This document shows, piece by piece, positions 34,375-44,362 of a stretch of DNA of 64,000 bases. Source of the stretch: Natrialba taiwanensis DSM 12281 (GTDB lineage Archaea > Halobacteriota > Halobacteria > Halobacteriales > Natrialbaceae); assembly GCF_000337595.1 (NCBI RefSeq), contig NZ_AOIL01000012.1:181543-245542 (forward strand), in the 5' to 3' direction. Numbering within the stretch: the stretch's first letter is position 1; the number at the start of each line of letters is the position of its first letter. Below the pieces are notes generated by a model. It did not search any database. It had not been told where the DNA came from and worked only from the letters and a program-made list of their open reading frames with translations. A program made the position numbers and the translations under genes.

Positions 34375-36966
34375 ATGAGCAAGCACGAGCACGAACGCGA
34401 TTCTGAACCGACGGGCGAGGATATCGACGAGTACGAGTACGATTCCGACTATCACCGATCGGACGGCACCGCCTGGTTGCCCACACGACGGCGGATGCTG
34501 CAGGCGACCGCCGCCGCAGGCGGTCTCACCGCCGTCAGTTCGCTCGGGCTCGCCCAAGACGGCGAGACGATCGAACTCGGCGGCGAGACGAGCGGCTGGC
34601 AGGGCGTCGCTCCCAGCGATATCGAGGGCGAAACGAACCCCACGCTCGAACTCGAGGCGGGAACGACCTACGAACTCACGTGGGAGAATTTGGACGGCCT
34701 GGCGCATAACGTCGTCATCGTCGACGGCGACGGCGGTGAACTCGAGCGAACTGAACTCATGAGCGAGGAGGGCGAGACGCAGACACTCGAGTTCGAGGCG
34801 ACGAGCGAGATGGCGGAGTACTACTGCGAACCCCACGCGGCGACGATGCGCGGGGAGATTTCTGTCGGCGAGGACGGTGGGGCCGACGACGGAACGGAGG
34901 AGGAGACGGACGCCGAACCGTTCTTCCAGCCCGGGGCGGAGATCGGCCTGCAGACGATCGGCGAGGGGATGACGGCACCGACGGACTTCGCCGCCGTCGA
35001 GGGCGAGGACCGATACTTCGTCGCCGACCAGACGGGTGAACTCTGGGTCATCGACGGCGAGGGAGTGCAGGACGAGCCGTTCATCGACGTGAGCGACCGC
35101 CTCGTTGAACTCGGGACGTTCGAGGGGAGTTACGCGGACCCGGATCAGGACTACGACGAGCGGGGACTGCTCGGCGTCGAGTTGCATCCGGAGTTCACCG
35201 ATAACGGACGATTCTTCCTGCACTACAGCGCGCCGCCGAACGACGAGACGCCCGAGGGCTGGAGCCACGTCGAAGTCGTGGCCGAGTTCCAGGCGAACGA
35301 CGATCTGACGCAGGGGGAACCGGATTCCGAACGAGTGCTGATGGAGTTCCAGAAGCCCCAGTACAACCACGACGCCGGGCCGATGGCGTTCGGGCCGGAC
35401 GGTTGCCTGTACGTGCCGATGGGCGACGGCGGCGGGGCGAACGACGATATGGAGGGCCACGTCGAGGACTGGTACGACGAGAACGCCGGCGGGAACGGAC
35501 AGGACGTGAGTGAGAACCTCCTCGGCGGGATACATCGGATCGACGTCAATAGCGGAGCGATGGAGACCGGTGATACCGGTGCCGATACCGATAGCGAGGA
35601 AGGCGTCGGTACCGACGACGAGATGGCCGCCGACACCGAGTCGGACTCCGAGGTCGGCAACGAAACCGATACCGAGACGAGCAACGCCGAAGCTGAGAAC
35701 GAGACAGAAGCAAAGACCGAGACAGATACGGACACTGACGCAGGAACGGAGACCGAGGAGACGGAAACCGAGACCGAGACTGATACCGATACCGACACCG
35801 ACCCCGGAACCGGCGACAAACCGTACGGCATTCCGGAGGACAACCCCCTCGTCGACGAGGAAGAGGGCCTCGACGAGTACTACGCGTGGGGCTTCCGAAA
35901 CCCGTTCGGCATCTCGTTCGACAGCGAGGGGCGACTGTTCGCCTCCGACGCCGGACAGGACCTCTACGAGGAGGCAAACATCGTCGAATCCGGCGGCAAC
36001 TACGGCTGGAACGTCAAGGAGGGAACACACTGTTTCAGCACGGACACGCCGAGCGATCCGCCGGAGGACTGTCCCGACACGGCCACCGACGAAGCGCCGT
36101 ACAACGGGCAGGAACTCCAGGACCCGATCGTCGAGTATCCCCACGTCTACGACGGCGAGATGGTCGGGATCACGATCATCGGCGGCCACGTCTACGAGAG
36201 CAGCCAGATCGAGGATCTCCAGGGCAAGTACATCTTCGGCGACTGGACCGCCGACCCGTCGCGCCAGGAACCCGCCGGTCGACTGCTCGCGGCGACCGAT
36301 CCCGACGGCACGACGGGCGGCGACGATGAGACCGGTGATGAGACGACCGACGACGACACGACCGACACCGGCACCGAATCCGCAGACGACACCACGGACA
36401 CGACGGACACTGCGGACAATACGACCGAATCGGCCGACACGACCGGCAACGAAACCGCCGACAACACCACCGCAGAGAACGGAACCGACGAGATGGCCGA
36501 CTCCAACGAGACGGCCACTGACGATACTGAGAACGGAACGACTGACGACACCGCTGACAACGGGGCCGCTGACGACGGGACCACCGACAACGGGACCACC
36601 GATGACCAGGCAGTTCCGCGCGACGAACTCTGGGAGATGGAAGAACTCCAGGTCTCGGGCACCGACGACGGCTCGTTCCCCTACTTCGTCCGCCAATTCG
36701 GCCAGGACTCCGACGGCAACGTCTACGTCCTCGCGAACCGGGAGGGCGTCCCAGAAGGCGACACCGGCGTCGTCATGGAGTTCGTCGCACCCGACGAGGG
36801 CGAAGAACTCTCGATGCCGGATACCGAGGACGCGGAGGAACAGGAAACGGACGAAGAAGCGACCGAAGACACGCAGGATGAACCCGTCGAAGAGGGCGAA
36901 AACGGCAACGAAACCACCGAGAACGAGTCCACCGAAACCGACGGCAACGAAACGATCGAGGAGTAA
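34375..36966 (+). CDS. Tat-exported cupredoxin-glucose/sorbosone dehydrogenase fusion
   Basis: An 863-residue secreted redox protein. Tat-like signal TRRRMLQATAAAGG (about residues 37-50). Residues 70-165 form a cupredoxin domain with type 1 copper ligands H111, C151, H154, M158 (YYCEPHAATM). Residues about 205-740 are a GSDH-type beta-propeller dehydrogenase domain. Two very long D/T/E/N repeat inserts (35568-35815 and 36310-36610) interrupt it. It may oxidise sugars outside the cell with electrons passing to copper; substrate not determined. It sits between the mutase and epimerase genes, perhaps by chance. Confidence 0.8.
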   Translation: MSKHEHERDSEPTGEDIDEYEYDSDYHRSDGTAWLPTRRRMLQATAAAGGLTAVSSLGLAQDGETIELGGETSGWQGVAPSDIEGETNPTLELEAGTTYELTWENLDGLAHNVVIVDGDGGELERTELMSEEGETQTLEFEATSEMAEYYCEPHAATMRGEISVGEDGGADDGTEEETDAEPFFQPGAEIGLQTIGEGMTAPTDFAAVEGEDRYFVADQTGELWVIDGEGVQDEPFIDVSDRLVELGTFEGSYADPDQDYDERGLLGVELHPEFTDNGRFFLHYSAPPNDETPEGWSHVEVVAEFQANDDLTQGEPDSERVLMEFQKPQYNHDAGPMAFGPDGCLYVPMGDGGGANDDMEGHVEDWYDENAGGNGQDVSENLLGGIHRIDVNSGAMETGDTGADTDSEEGVGTDDEMAADTESDSEVGNETDTETSNAEAENETEAKTETDTDTDAGTETEETETETETDTDTDTDPGTGDKPYGIPEDNPLVDEEEGLDEYYAWGFRNPFGISFDSEGRLFASDAGQDLYEEANIVESGGNYGWNVKEGTHCFSTDTPSDPPEDCPDTATDEAPYNGQELQDPIVEYPHVYDGEMVGITIIGGHVYESSQIEDLQGKYIFGDWTADPSRQEPAGRLLAATDPDGTTGGDDETGDETTDDDTTDTGTESADDTTDTTDTADNTTESADTTGNETADNTTAENGTDEMADSNETATDDTENGTTDDTADNGAADDGTTDNGTTDDQAVPRDELWEMEELQVSGTDDGSFPYFVRQFGQDSDGNVYVLANREGVPEGDTGVVMEFVAPDEGEELSMPDTEDAEEQETDEEATEDTQDEPVEEGENGNETTENESTETDGNETIEE

Positions 36967-37296
36967 CGCAAGTCGGAACCGCTAGCCGCTCGCGAATCGA
37001 ACACCTTCAAAAGAAAGTTTTTGACCGCGCGACAGGTTGTAGGCCGCTCCGCGTTCGAAGTCCCGCTGAACGATTCGCTCCCAGAAAACTCGAATTGACG
37101 CGGCTGTAGGCGGTCGCTAGAGTGCAATCGTCCCGGTAACTGTCAGGGCGTTTCACGTCCACCTCGGAAGCGATCCCCTACAGACGTGCAACCGAGCGAC
37201 GATCGGCCGCGGTGCGATCTAACGGCCATCGCAATCCCCCTCGTGAGACCTGCAGCAACCCTTCGATATTTGCCGTTGCCCGAACACACCTCTGCC
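36967..37296. other. Intergenic region before the epimerase gene
   Basis: 330 bases without coding character or recognised structure. A short TTTTTGA tract near 37018 after the upstream gene could assist termination. The end holds the GATATTT promoter box of the epimerase gene at 37265-37271. Confidence 0.5.
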
Positions 37297-37680
37297 ATGC
37301 ACTTCGACCACGCCGGCATCGCCACCGAGAACGCAACTGAACTCGCCGACCGCTACGCCGCTCTGTTCGGCCTCGAAATCGCGCACGAGGAGACGTTCGA
37401 CGGCATGCACGTCGTCTTTCTCGATTGTGGAAACGGCTACCTTGAACTCCTCGAACCGACCGACGAGGGCACTATCGCCCAATACATCGAATCGAACGGT
37501 GCCGGCATCCACCACCTCGCCCTCGCAACCGACGACATCGACGACGCACTCGACACCGTCCGCACCCACGACGTCACTCTCGTCGACGAGGAGCCGCGCC
37601 CCGGTGCCTGGGGCCACACCGTCGCGTTCTTGCACCCGGCGGATACCGGCGGGATTCTGATTGAACTCGTCGAGCACTGA
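37297..37680 (+). CDS. mce: Methylmalonyl-CoA epimerase
   Basis: A 127-residue glyoxalase-fold enzyme that interconverts (S)- and (R)-methylmalonyl-CoA, supplying the mutase. Metal ligands fit: H-F-D-H at the start, E in GNGYLELLEP, H in AGIHHLALAT, E in ILIELVEH. ATG 37297 has a GATATTT box about 29 bases upstream, consistent with a leaderless message, and the family starts at MHFDHAGIA. Confidence 0.92.
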   Translation: MHFDHAGIATENATELADRYAALFGLEIAHEETFDGMHVVFLDCGNGYLELLEPTDEGTIAQYIESNGAGIHHLALATDDIDDALDTVRTHDVTLVDEEPRPGAWGHTVAFLHPADTGGILIELVEH

Positions 37681-37767
37681 ACGACGTAGCCACCGCTCAG
37701 CCTCAGCGTTGGCACTCCCTACTCCGTAGCGTTCCGCGTAAAATACGAAATTGACTCGTCGGCCGCG

Positions 37768-37962
37768 TTACAGTCGGGTGACGTTCGTCGCCCGCGGGCC
37801 CTTGTCTGCCTGTTCGATGTCGAACTCGAGTTCTGTACCTTCTTCGAGGTCTGGACCGCCAACGTCCTCCATGTGGAAGAATACGTCGTCGTCCGCGTCC
37901 TCAGTTTCGATGAAGCCGTAGCCGCCAGTGTCGTTGAAGAAATCGACAGTTCCTTTCGCCAT
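37768..37962 (-). CDS. cspA: Cold shock protein, CspA family
   Basis: A 64-residue OB-fold RNA/DNA-binding protein. RNP1 GGYGFIE and RNP2 DVFFHMED are present, with one of the aromatic positions (F) kept. Such proteins act as RNA chaperones at low temperature. Its 5' region holds no typical long leader in this window. Convergent with epimerase. Confidence 0.95.
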   Translation of the reverse strand: MAKGTVDFFNDTGGYGFIETEDADDDVFFHMEDVGGPDLEEGTELEFDIEQADKGPRATNVTRL

Positions 37963-38391
37963 TGCTTTTCAAGAGAGGAGAGTCACACAGATAAGGGTTC
38001 CGTAAGGGCCCGCCTACAGGAGTGATACCCGATCGCGGCTGACCGTGGCTGAACTCGTCGTAGACACCATCACCAGCCGTTACCCGTCTGCTGAACGTAT
38101 GTTTACACCGAGAATGAGATCTGGTACCGCTGCCCGTGATACGCGAAATCCCGCCGGCCCTGAGGAATCCGTCGCTGACTGATCCGGTCGGCTGTAACGA
38201 TTCCCTCCGCGACCGCGAACCGTCCTGCGGTTGCGCCGCAAATGACTTCCAGCAGTCCGTATGAACCGACCGGCTCGTCGAGTTCAGCCCGCGGTTACGG
38301 ACCGGGAGTGACAGGTGTGGCACTCACCTTCTTCGCATGTCAATAGTATCCCGAAAGTCACATATAGGGTAGAGATTAAATTACTAAGACG
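37963..38391. other. Intergenic region between cspA and the PGF-CTERM gene
   Basis: 429 bases between divergent genes. A small hairpin TGCGG-TTGCG-CCGCA is near 38226-38240. The last 50 bases are AT-rich with a CATATAG box at 38361-38367. No gene recognised. Confidence 0.5.
38361..38367 (+). promoter_or_regulatory. TATA box of the PGF-CTERM gene
   Basis: CATATAG centred 28 bases before the ATG at 38392, leaderless spacing. Confidence 0.55.
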
Positions 38392-40278
38392 ATGGGTAGG
38401 AAACTCACTAGCGGTCAGTCTTTTCGAAGTATCGTGGCAGTCGTCATGGCTGTCGTACTGATTACGTCTGGGTGTGTCGGTACCGCTCTGGCGGATACGG
38501 GCGGTGACGAGGCCGATCCGGCCGACGAGGTGTTCATCAACGACGACGGTGACGCCGTGCTCGTCTACAACGAAACGACCGACGAGGACGAAGCCACCGG
38601 CGAGTACGGACTCGACGTGAGTGAGTCGGTCGCGTACGCGCTCATCACCGATGACATGGAGGAGGACATCTCCGGGGCGTTCTCGATGGCGCTCGACGAC
38701 GGCGGCGTCGATTCGTCCGGCTCGCTCACCACCGATCGCCCGGCCGCCATCGACGACTTCTCGATGGATGTCACCGGCGAGCAGACCGCCGAAACCAACG
38801 AGTTCGACGCGACACTCGATCTGGCACTCGACACCACCGAAGCCCCGATGGCCAGCGTCGTTCAGTCGGCCTCCTCGTCCGGAGAGGTCGTCTCGAGCGC
38901 CGACGAGTTCGCCACCCGCGGCGACTTCGATGTCGAACACGGCATGCCCATGACCGGTCCCGAAACCGGACTCGACCTCGAGATTACGGACAGCGACGAC
39001 GGCTACACGATCGCGGTGAACCAGCAGCAGAACGTCCCCGCGTTCGAAACAGACGAGATGCGAACGAAAGAGAACGCCGCAGCATCGCTTCAGTCCCAGT
39101 TTGACGAGGTCACGCAAGATACCGGCGGCGACGCAACGGTCACCATCGACGAACACGAGTTCACCGAAAACGACGATGGAAGCGGCCACCTCGATATGGC
39201 ATACACCGTCGAACTCGAGAACGTAACGGACGGGCTCGAACAGACCATCGCAGACGAACTCGCGAGCGATTCCGAACTCGATCTCGACCAGAGCGATGCC
39301 GAACAGGTAGCATCGGATCTCCTCGCCGCTGAACTCGATACGTTCACGCTCTCGTACACCAACGGAGCGGACGGGATCGAGGGCGACTGGAACGTCGCGT
39401 TCAGCGGGTTCGAGTCGGCCGTCCCCGCCCTGCTCGATCTCGCCAATTCTGTCGAGGGAATGGACCAGGAGACCCCCGACTACGAAGCGATGTACGAGGC
39501 CCAGCAGGAAGCTGATCTGACCCAGACAGCAGAATGGGACGTAAGCTACACCTCGGCGGATGCCGAGCAGGCGACGCTCACCGCCAAGTTCACCTCCGAG
39601 ACGGACAACTGGGAGGCCTATACGACGGCTCTCGCCGAGCGCGATATCGAGAACCCCGAGTTCTCGCTCGATGCAAGCGCCGAGACCGTCGATGACGAAA
39701 TCGAGATGGAGATGAGCCTCGATGTCTCACAGGAGGACTTCCTCGAGACCGCGATGACCGGCTTGCTGCAGGACTTCGAGAACGATCCGACCGTCGACGA
39801 GAACGCCACCGAGTTCGTCTCGGCGTTCGACGAGGCCGACCTTGAACTCGCGAAGTTCGACCTCGAGATGGACGACGGGACGGTCACCATGGAAGCGGGT
39901 GCGACGTTCGACGATCTCGCCGCCTTCGAAGACCAACTCACCGATGCGTATGACGGCCTCTCGGTCACGCACGTCTACGGCGACACCGACGAGGAGGCGA
40001 CGTACGTCTACGCGTCCGGCATGGTCGACGGTGAGGCGAGCGAAGACGATGTCCGTGCGGAGTCGATCGTCAACGACGAGACCACCGTTCACATGCCCGG
40101 CGAGTGGGATGAAGATCACCCGCGACTCGACATGCAGCAGGTCACTGACTATCTCGGCATGGAGTCGACCAAGGCCGATACCGAGGAGGGTGACGACGAC
40201 GGGATGCCAGGATTCGGCGCTGTCGCCGCTCTCGCTGCGCTCCTCTCGACGATGGCGGTAGCTCGGTACCGTAACTAA
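38392..40278 (+). CDS. Secreted PGF-CTERM surface protein with N-terminal lipobox-like signal
   Basis: A 628-residue acidic extracellular protein. The N-terminal signal ends in a lipobox-like VVLITSGC28. The C-terminus is a PGF-CTERM tripartite anchor: D-rich stretch, MPGFGAVAALAALLSTMAVA and basic RYRN, recognised by archaeosortase. The body is repetitive beta/alpha sequence with many short E-D-x-F segments and no known enzyme motif. Both a lipid and a sortase route are suggested by the sequence. A candidate surface or cell-envelope protein. Confidence 0.75.
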   Translation: MGRKLTSGQSFRSIVAVVMAVVLITSGCVGTALADTGGDEADPADEVFINDDGDAVLVYNETTDEDEATGEYGLDVSESVAYALITDDMEEDISGAFSMALDDGGVDSSGSLTTDRPAAIDDFSMDVTGEQTAETNEFDATLDLALDTTEAPMASVVQSASSSGEVVSSADEFATRGDFDVEHGMPMTGPETGLDLEITDSDDGYTIAVNQQQNVPAFETDEMRTKENAAASLQSQFDEVTQDTGGDATVTIDEHEFTENDDGSGHLDMAYTVELENVTDGLEQTIADELASDSELDLDQSDAEQVASDLLAAELDTFTLSYTNGADGIEGDWNVAFSGFESAVPALLDLANSVEGMDQETPDYEAMYEAQQEADLTQTAEWDVSYTSADAEQATLTAKFTSETDNWEAYTTALAERDIENPEFSLDASAETVDDEIEMEMSLDVSQEDFLETAMTGLLQDFENDPTVDENATEFVSAFDEADLELAKFDLEMDDGTVTMEAGATFDDLAAFEDQLTDAYDGLSVTHVYGDTDEEATYVYASGMVDGEASEDDVRAESIVNDETTVHMPGEWDEDHPRLDMQQVTDYLGMESTKADTEEGDDDGMPGFGAVAALAALLSTMAVARYRN

Positions 40279-40446
40279 CGACGGCGCTTTTTCTAGCGAT
40301 TACCGGTTTGGCCCCGCTCGTCTGACGGTTCGGTAGGTGCCGATCTTCCCGCGCTCACGAACGGAGTCGGCCGCCACGACGGCATCGTGTGGCATCGATC
40401 CCAACGGTCACAAATACTTATGCGGATCGTCCAACACACTCAACGC

Positions 40447-40749
40447 ATGAGTTTGTTCGAGCGTCTCGGAGAAAAAGTCGAATCCTTCAAGCAGGAAGCC
40501 GAGGCGGCACGGGACGAGGCGGCACCGTATCGGTGTCGTGAGTGCGGGGAACGATTCTACAGCGAGCAGGAGACGTGTCCGGCCTGTGGCAGTACGGAAC
40601 TCGCTGTTCGTGCGGACGACCGTGAGTCCGACTCGGAATCCGAAATCGAGTCCGAAACCGAATCCAGTCCCAAGTCCAAGTCCACGTCCGAAGCCGAATC
40701 CGGATCCGAATCTACGGTTGAACAGCAACACGAAGAAACCGACCAGTAA
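40447..40749 (+). CDS. Small zinc-ribbon protein with acidic S/E repeat tail
   Basis: A 100-residue protein: an amphipathic N-terminal helix, a zinc ribbon YRCRECG ... CPACGS (four Cys), then a S/E/T repeat tail (40620-40735). An AAATACTTA box is about 30 bases before ATG 40447. Likely nucleic-acid or protein binding; function unknown. Confidence 0.65.
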   Translation: MSLFERLGEKVESFKQEAEAARDEAAPYRCRECGERFYSEQETCPACGSTELAVRADDRESDSESEIESETESSPKSKSTSEAESGSESTVEQQHEETDQ

Positions 40750-40769
40750 CGGCGGTCAGTTGCGAGTGA

Positions 40770-41423
40770 CTAGCCGAAATTTTCGATGTGGGCCTCGTCG
40801 GCATCGCCGCCGGCGTCGTCGATCGTGTCGGCGACGAGCGTGACGAACTCGGCGAAGCCGAAGGCGTACACCTCCCCCTCGTCGAGGTGGGCTTCGATCG
40901 CGTCGGCGAGTTCAGCGTCGGCGTCGTTGTCGACGACCGTGACGGTTGTGTTCGCCTCCCCGTCGTCCTCGAGTTCGTCGAGCCGGTCGACGTGGGCGGG
41001 ATCGTCGTCCTGATAGAGCACGACAGCGTCGTGGCCGGCGTTGTGAGCGGCTTCGGCGATCGAGATGGCTGGGCCGATTCCAGGTCCGCCGGCGATGGCG
41101 ACGACATCGTGTGTTCCCTCGTAGGCGATATTGCCGAACGGTCCCTCGATGTGGATGGTCTCGCCGGGATCGAGCGCGGCGAGCCAGGGTGAGAGATCGC
41201 CGTCGGGGTCGACACCGACTGTGATTTCGAAGGTGTCCGTGACGGACGACGAAGAGAGCGTGTAGTGGCGCGCAATCGGCTCGTCCGCTTCGTCGGGGCG
41301 GGCCCGAACGAGGACGAATTGGCCGGGCAGCGCGTCGAACGTGTCGGGGGTCTCGAGTTCGAGAGCGACGGTCTCGGGGCCGACGTCACGTACCGATTCG
41401 ACGGTGACTTGTGTGCCTTCCAT
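40770..41423 (-). CDS. FAD-binding oxidoreductase (FNR-like)
   Basis: A 217-residue ferredoxin-reductase-fold protein. FAD motif RHYTLSSS, then the nucleotide-binding GGPGIGPA, and a terminal IENFG. Lacks an iron-sulfur domain. Relatives reduce flavins, ferredoxin or act in dihydroorotate electron transfer; substrate unknown. Convergent with the small zinc-ribbon gene, divergent from korA. ATG 41423 (MEGTQVTV) is used. Confidence 0.8.
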   Translation of the reverse strand: MEGTQVTVESVRDVGPETVALELETPDTFDALPGQFVLVRARPDEADEPIARHYTLSSSSVTDTFEITVGVDPDGDLSPWLAALDPGETIHIEGPFGNIAYEGTHDVVAIAGGPGIGPAISIAEAAHNAGHDAVVLYQDDDPAHVDRLDELEDDGEANTTVTVVDNDADAELADAIEAHLDEGEVYAFGFAEFVTLVADTIDDAGGDADEAHIENFG

Positions 41424-41543
41424 ACCGGGACGTTCGGTCGGCGCTCGAAAAGGCGTTCCGTTCCCTGGTTCCCCCGCCGAAACCCCGACCAAACGTACAG
41501 ATTCCTCGGTTTCCCAAGCGGCTTGAATGTGCTTTCAGAAGCC

Positions 41544-41551
41544 TTTTTATT
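41544..41551 (+). promoter_or_regulatory. TATA box of korAB
   Basis: TTTTTATT centred 29 bases before the korA ATG at 41577, as expected for a leaderless transcript. Confidence 0.6.
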
Positions 41552-41576
41552 GGCAGGGAGCAAGGTTCGCCTTAAC

Positions 41577-43334
41577 ATGGCTGAGGACCTCAACTGGGCG
41601 GTCGGGGGCGAGGCTGGCGACGGTATCGACTCCACTGGGAAGATTTTTGCCCAGGCGCTTTCCCGAGCCGGACGGCACGTATTCACGTCGAAAGACTTCG
41701 CATCGCGAATCCGTGGCGGGTACACGGCCTACAAGATCCGCACGTCGGTCGACCAAGTCCAGAGCGTCGTCGACCGCCTCGACATTCTCGTCGCGCTCAC
41801 CCAGCGCACCATCGACGAGAATCTCGATGAACTCCACGAGGGGAGTGCAATTATCTACGACGGCGAGCGCTCCTGGGAGGCGGACATCCCCGAGGACGCA
41901 GCCGCTGTCGACGTTCCGCTGAAATCCCTCGCCGAGGACGCCGGTGGGGCGATCATGCGCAACATCGTCGCGCTCGGTGCCGCGTGTGAGATCACCGGCT
42001 TCGATGTCGAGTACCTGGACGAAGCACTTGAAAAACGCTTCGGCGGCAAGGGCTCGAAAATCGTCGAGAACAACAAGGAAGCCGCCCGCCTCGGCCAGGA
42101 ATACGTTCAAGAGAACTACGACCTGGATCTCGGCTACGACCTCGAGACGACCGACAACGACTACGTGTTGCTCAACGGGAACGAGGCGATCGGGATGGGC
42201 GCACTCGCCGCCGGCTGTCGGTTCTACGCCGGGTATCCGATCACGCCTGCGACCTCCATCATGGAGTATCTCACCGGTCGCATCGAGGACTACGGCGGCC
42301 ACGTCGTCCAGGCCGAGGACGAACTCTCGGCGATCAACATGGCCCTCGGTGCCGCACGGTCCGGCGCGCGATCGATGACGGCGACATCGGGTGCGGGGAT
42401 CGACCTCATGACCGAGACGTTCGGGCTGGTTGCGACCAGCGAGACGCCGCTGGTCATCACCGACGTCCAGCGCTCCGGCCCCTCAACCGGGATGCCGACG
42501 AAGCAGGAACAGGGCGATCTCAACATGGCGCTGTACGGCGGCCACGGCGAAGTGCCACGGTTCATCGTCGCGCCGACAACAATCACGGAGTGTTTCTGGA
42601 AGACGATCGAGGCGTTCAACCTCGCCGAGAAGTACCAGACGCCGGTGTTCCTCGTCTCCGATCTGGCCATGTCTGTGACCGAACAAACGTTCTCGCCGGA
42701 GGCCTTCGACATGGATGCAGTCGAGATCGACCGCGGCAAACTCATCGAAGGTGACGACGAGGTCGACGAATGGCTCGATTCCCAGGGTCGCTTCCGCGCC
42801 CACGCCGTCACCGATGACGGTGTCAGTCCGCGCGCGATCCCAGGCACGACCGATGGTGCGCACATGTCTACCGGCCTCGAACACGACGAACTCGGTCGCC
42901 GGACCGAGGACCAGGACGAGCGTGTTCGGCAGGTCGATAAGCGATCTCGCAAGGTCGAGACGGCCAAGGAACGAGAGGAGTGGGACTACCGCGAGTTCGG
43001 CGACGCCGACGCCGACAATCTCATTATCTCCTGGGGGTCGAACGAGGGTGCCCTGATCGAAGCTCTCGAGTATCTCGAGGACGACGGGATAGATGTGCGC
43101 ATCATCTCGGTCCCCTACATCTTCCCACGACCGGATCTGTCCGACGAGATCGATGCTGCAGAAGAGACGATCGTCGTCGAGTGTAACGCGACCGGCCAGT
43201 TCGCCGATGTGATCGAACACGACGTGCTTACCCGCGTCAAGCGCATCAACAAGTATACCGGCGTCCGCTTCAAGGCGGACGAACTCGCCGAAGAAATTAT
43301 CGACAAACTCTCCCAGGAGGTGCCAGCACAATGA
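41577..43334 (+). CDS. korA: 2-oxoacid:ferredoxin oxidoreductase, alpha subunit
   Basis: A 585-residue fused gamma-alpha subunit. N-terminal gamma-like domain (GGEAGDGIDSTGKIFAQAL), then the alpha domain with AGYPITPATSIMEYL and ATSGAGIDLMTE that contact the TPP cofactor with the beta subunit. It oxidises a 2-oxoacid to acyl-CoA and reduces ferredoxin. Haloarchaea carry KorAB (2-oxoglutarate) and PorAB (pyruvate); the sizes (585 and 290) fit Kor, but substrate is inferred. TGA overlaps the korB ATG. Confidence 0.88.
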   Translation: MAEDLNWAVGGEAGDGIDSTGKIFAQALSRAGRHVFTSKDFASRIRGGYTAYKIRTSVDQVQSVVDRLDILVALTQRTIDENLDELHEGSAIIYDGERSWEADIPEDAAAVDVPLKSLAEDAGGAIMRNIVALGAACEITGFDVEYLDEALEKRFGGKGSKIVENNKEAARLGQEYVQENYDLDLGYDLETTDNDYVLLNGNEAIGMGALAAGCRFYAGYPITPATSIMEYLTGRIEDYGGHVVQAEDELSAINMALGAARSGARSMTATSGAGIDLMTETFGLVATSETPLVITDVQRSGPSTGMPTKQEQGDLNMALYGGHGEVPRFIVAPTTITECFWKTIEAFNLAEKYQTPVFLVSDLAMSVTEQTFSPEAFDMDAVEIDRGKLIEGDDEVDEWLDSQGRFRAHAVTDDGVSPRAIPGTTDGAHMSTGLEHDELGRRTEDQDERVRQVDKRSRKVETAKEREEWDYREFGDADADNLIISWGSNEGALIEALEYLEDDGIDVRIISVPYIFPRPDLSDEIDAAEETIVVECNATGQFADVIEHDVLTRVKRINKYTGVRFKADELAEEIIDKLSQEVPAQ

Positions 43335-44203
43335 GCTCCCAATCCGACGTCCGATTCACCGACTTCAAATCCGACAAACAGCCCACGTGGTGTCCCGGCT
43401 GCGGCGACTTCGGGACGATGAACGGCATGATGAAAGGCCTCGCTGAGACCGGCAACGACCCCGACAACACGTTCGTTGTTGCCGGGATCGGCTGTTCCGG
43501 CAAGATCGGGACCTACATGCACAGCTACGCCTTACACGGGGTCCACGGTCGCGCGCTCCCTGTCGGCACGGGCGTCAAGATGGCCCGACCCGACATCGAG
43601 GTCATGGTCGCCGGCGGCGACGGTGACGGCTACTCGATCGGGTCCGGCCACTTCGTCCACGCCGTTCGCCGGAACGTCGACATGTCCTACGTCGTCATGG
43701 ACAACCGCATCTACGGGCTGACCAAGGGGCAGGCCTCGCCGACCTCGCGCTCTGACTTCGAGACCTCGACGACGCCCGAAGGGCCGAAGCAGCCGCCGGT
43801 CAACCCGCTCGCGCTCGCGCTCGCCTCGGGCGCGACCTTCATCGCCCAATCGTTCGCTTCCGACGCACTGCGCCACCAGGAGATCATCGAAGAAGCCATC
43901 GAACACGATGGCTTCGGCTTCGTCAACGTCTTCAGCCCCTGCGTCACGTTCAACGACGTCGACACCTACGACTACTTCCGCGACTCGCTGGTCGACCTGC
44001 AGGAAGACGAGGACCACGACGCGACGAACTACGACGACGCGAAGAAAGTCATCCTCGACGCCGATAAGGAGTACCAAGGCATCATGTACCAGGACGAGAA
44101 CTCGGTGCCGTACCACGAACAACACGGCGTCACCGAAGATATGTCCGAGATTCCGGACGGCGCACCCGAGGACGCGATGGACCTCGTTCGCGAGTTCTAC
44201 TAG
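43331..44203 (+). CDS. korB: 2-oxoacid:ferredoxin oxidoreductase, beta (TPP) subunit
   Basis: A 290-residue TPP-binding subunit. CPGCGDFG starts the cofactor domain, the TPP Mg site reads GGDGDGYSIGSGHF with MDNRIYGLTKGQASPTS. Cysteines at the start may ligate a cluster. Its ATG overlaps the korA stop (ATGA), so the two are made together. Confidence 0.9.
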   Translation: MSSQSDVRFTDFKSDKQPTWCPGCGDFGTMNGMMKGLAETGNDPDNTFVVAGIGCSGKIGTYMHSYALHGVHGRALPVGTGVKMARPDIEVMVAGGDGDGYSIGSGHFVHAVRRNVDMSYVVMDNRIYGLTKGQASPTSRSDFETSTTPEGPKQPPVNPLALALASGATFIAQSFASDALRHQEIIEEAIEHDGFGFVNVFSPCVTFNDVDTYDYFRDSLVDLQEDEDHDATNYDDAKKVILDADKEYQGIMYQDENSVPYHEQHGVTEDMSEIPDGAPEDAMDLVREFY

Positions 44204-44362
44204 CTGACCGTTCGCCGCTCGAGTTCGTTTTCTCGCCGGGTTTCGTGGTCTGTGGTCCGTGTTTGCGATTTCGAGTGGTCGTCAATCGTCGCCAGTTAGT
44301 TGAATATCACTTGTTCACACACCGTCGATTGATTTTTCGGTGCCGCCGCCGCAAGCCGATAC

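Noticed and set aside
34183..36696. Long open frame on the minus strand antisense to the cupredoxin-GSDH gene
   Set aside because: It is a by-product of G/C-rich third positions and the repeat inserts; no domain is recognised and the + strand gene has clear motifs.
36990..37010. tRNA-like T-loop on the minus strand (GTTCGATTC)
   Set aside because: No paired T-stem, anticodon arm or acceptor stem around it.
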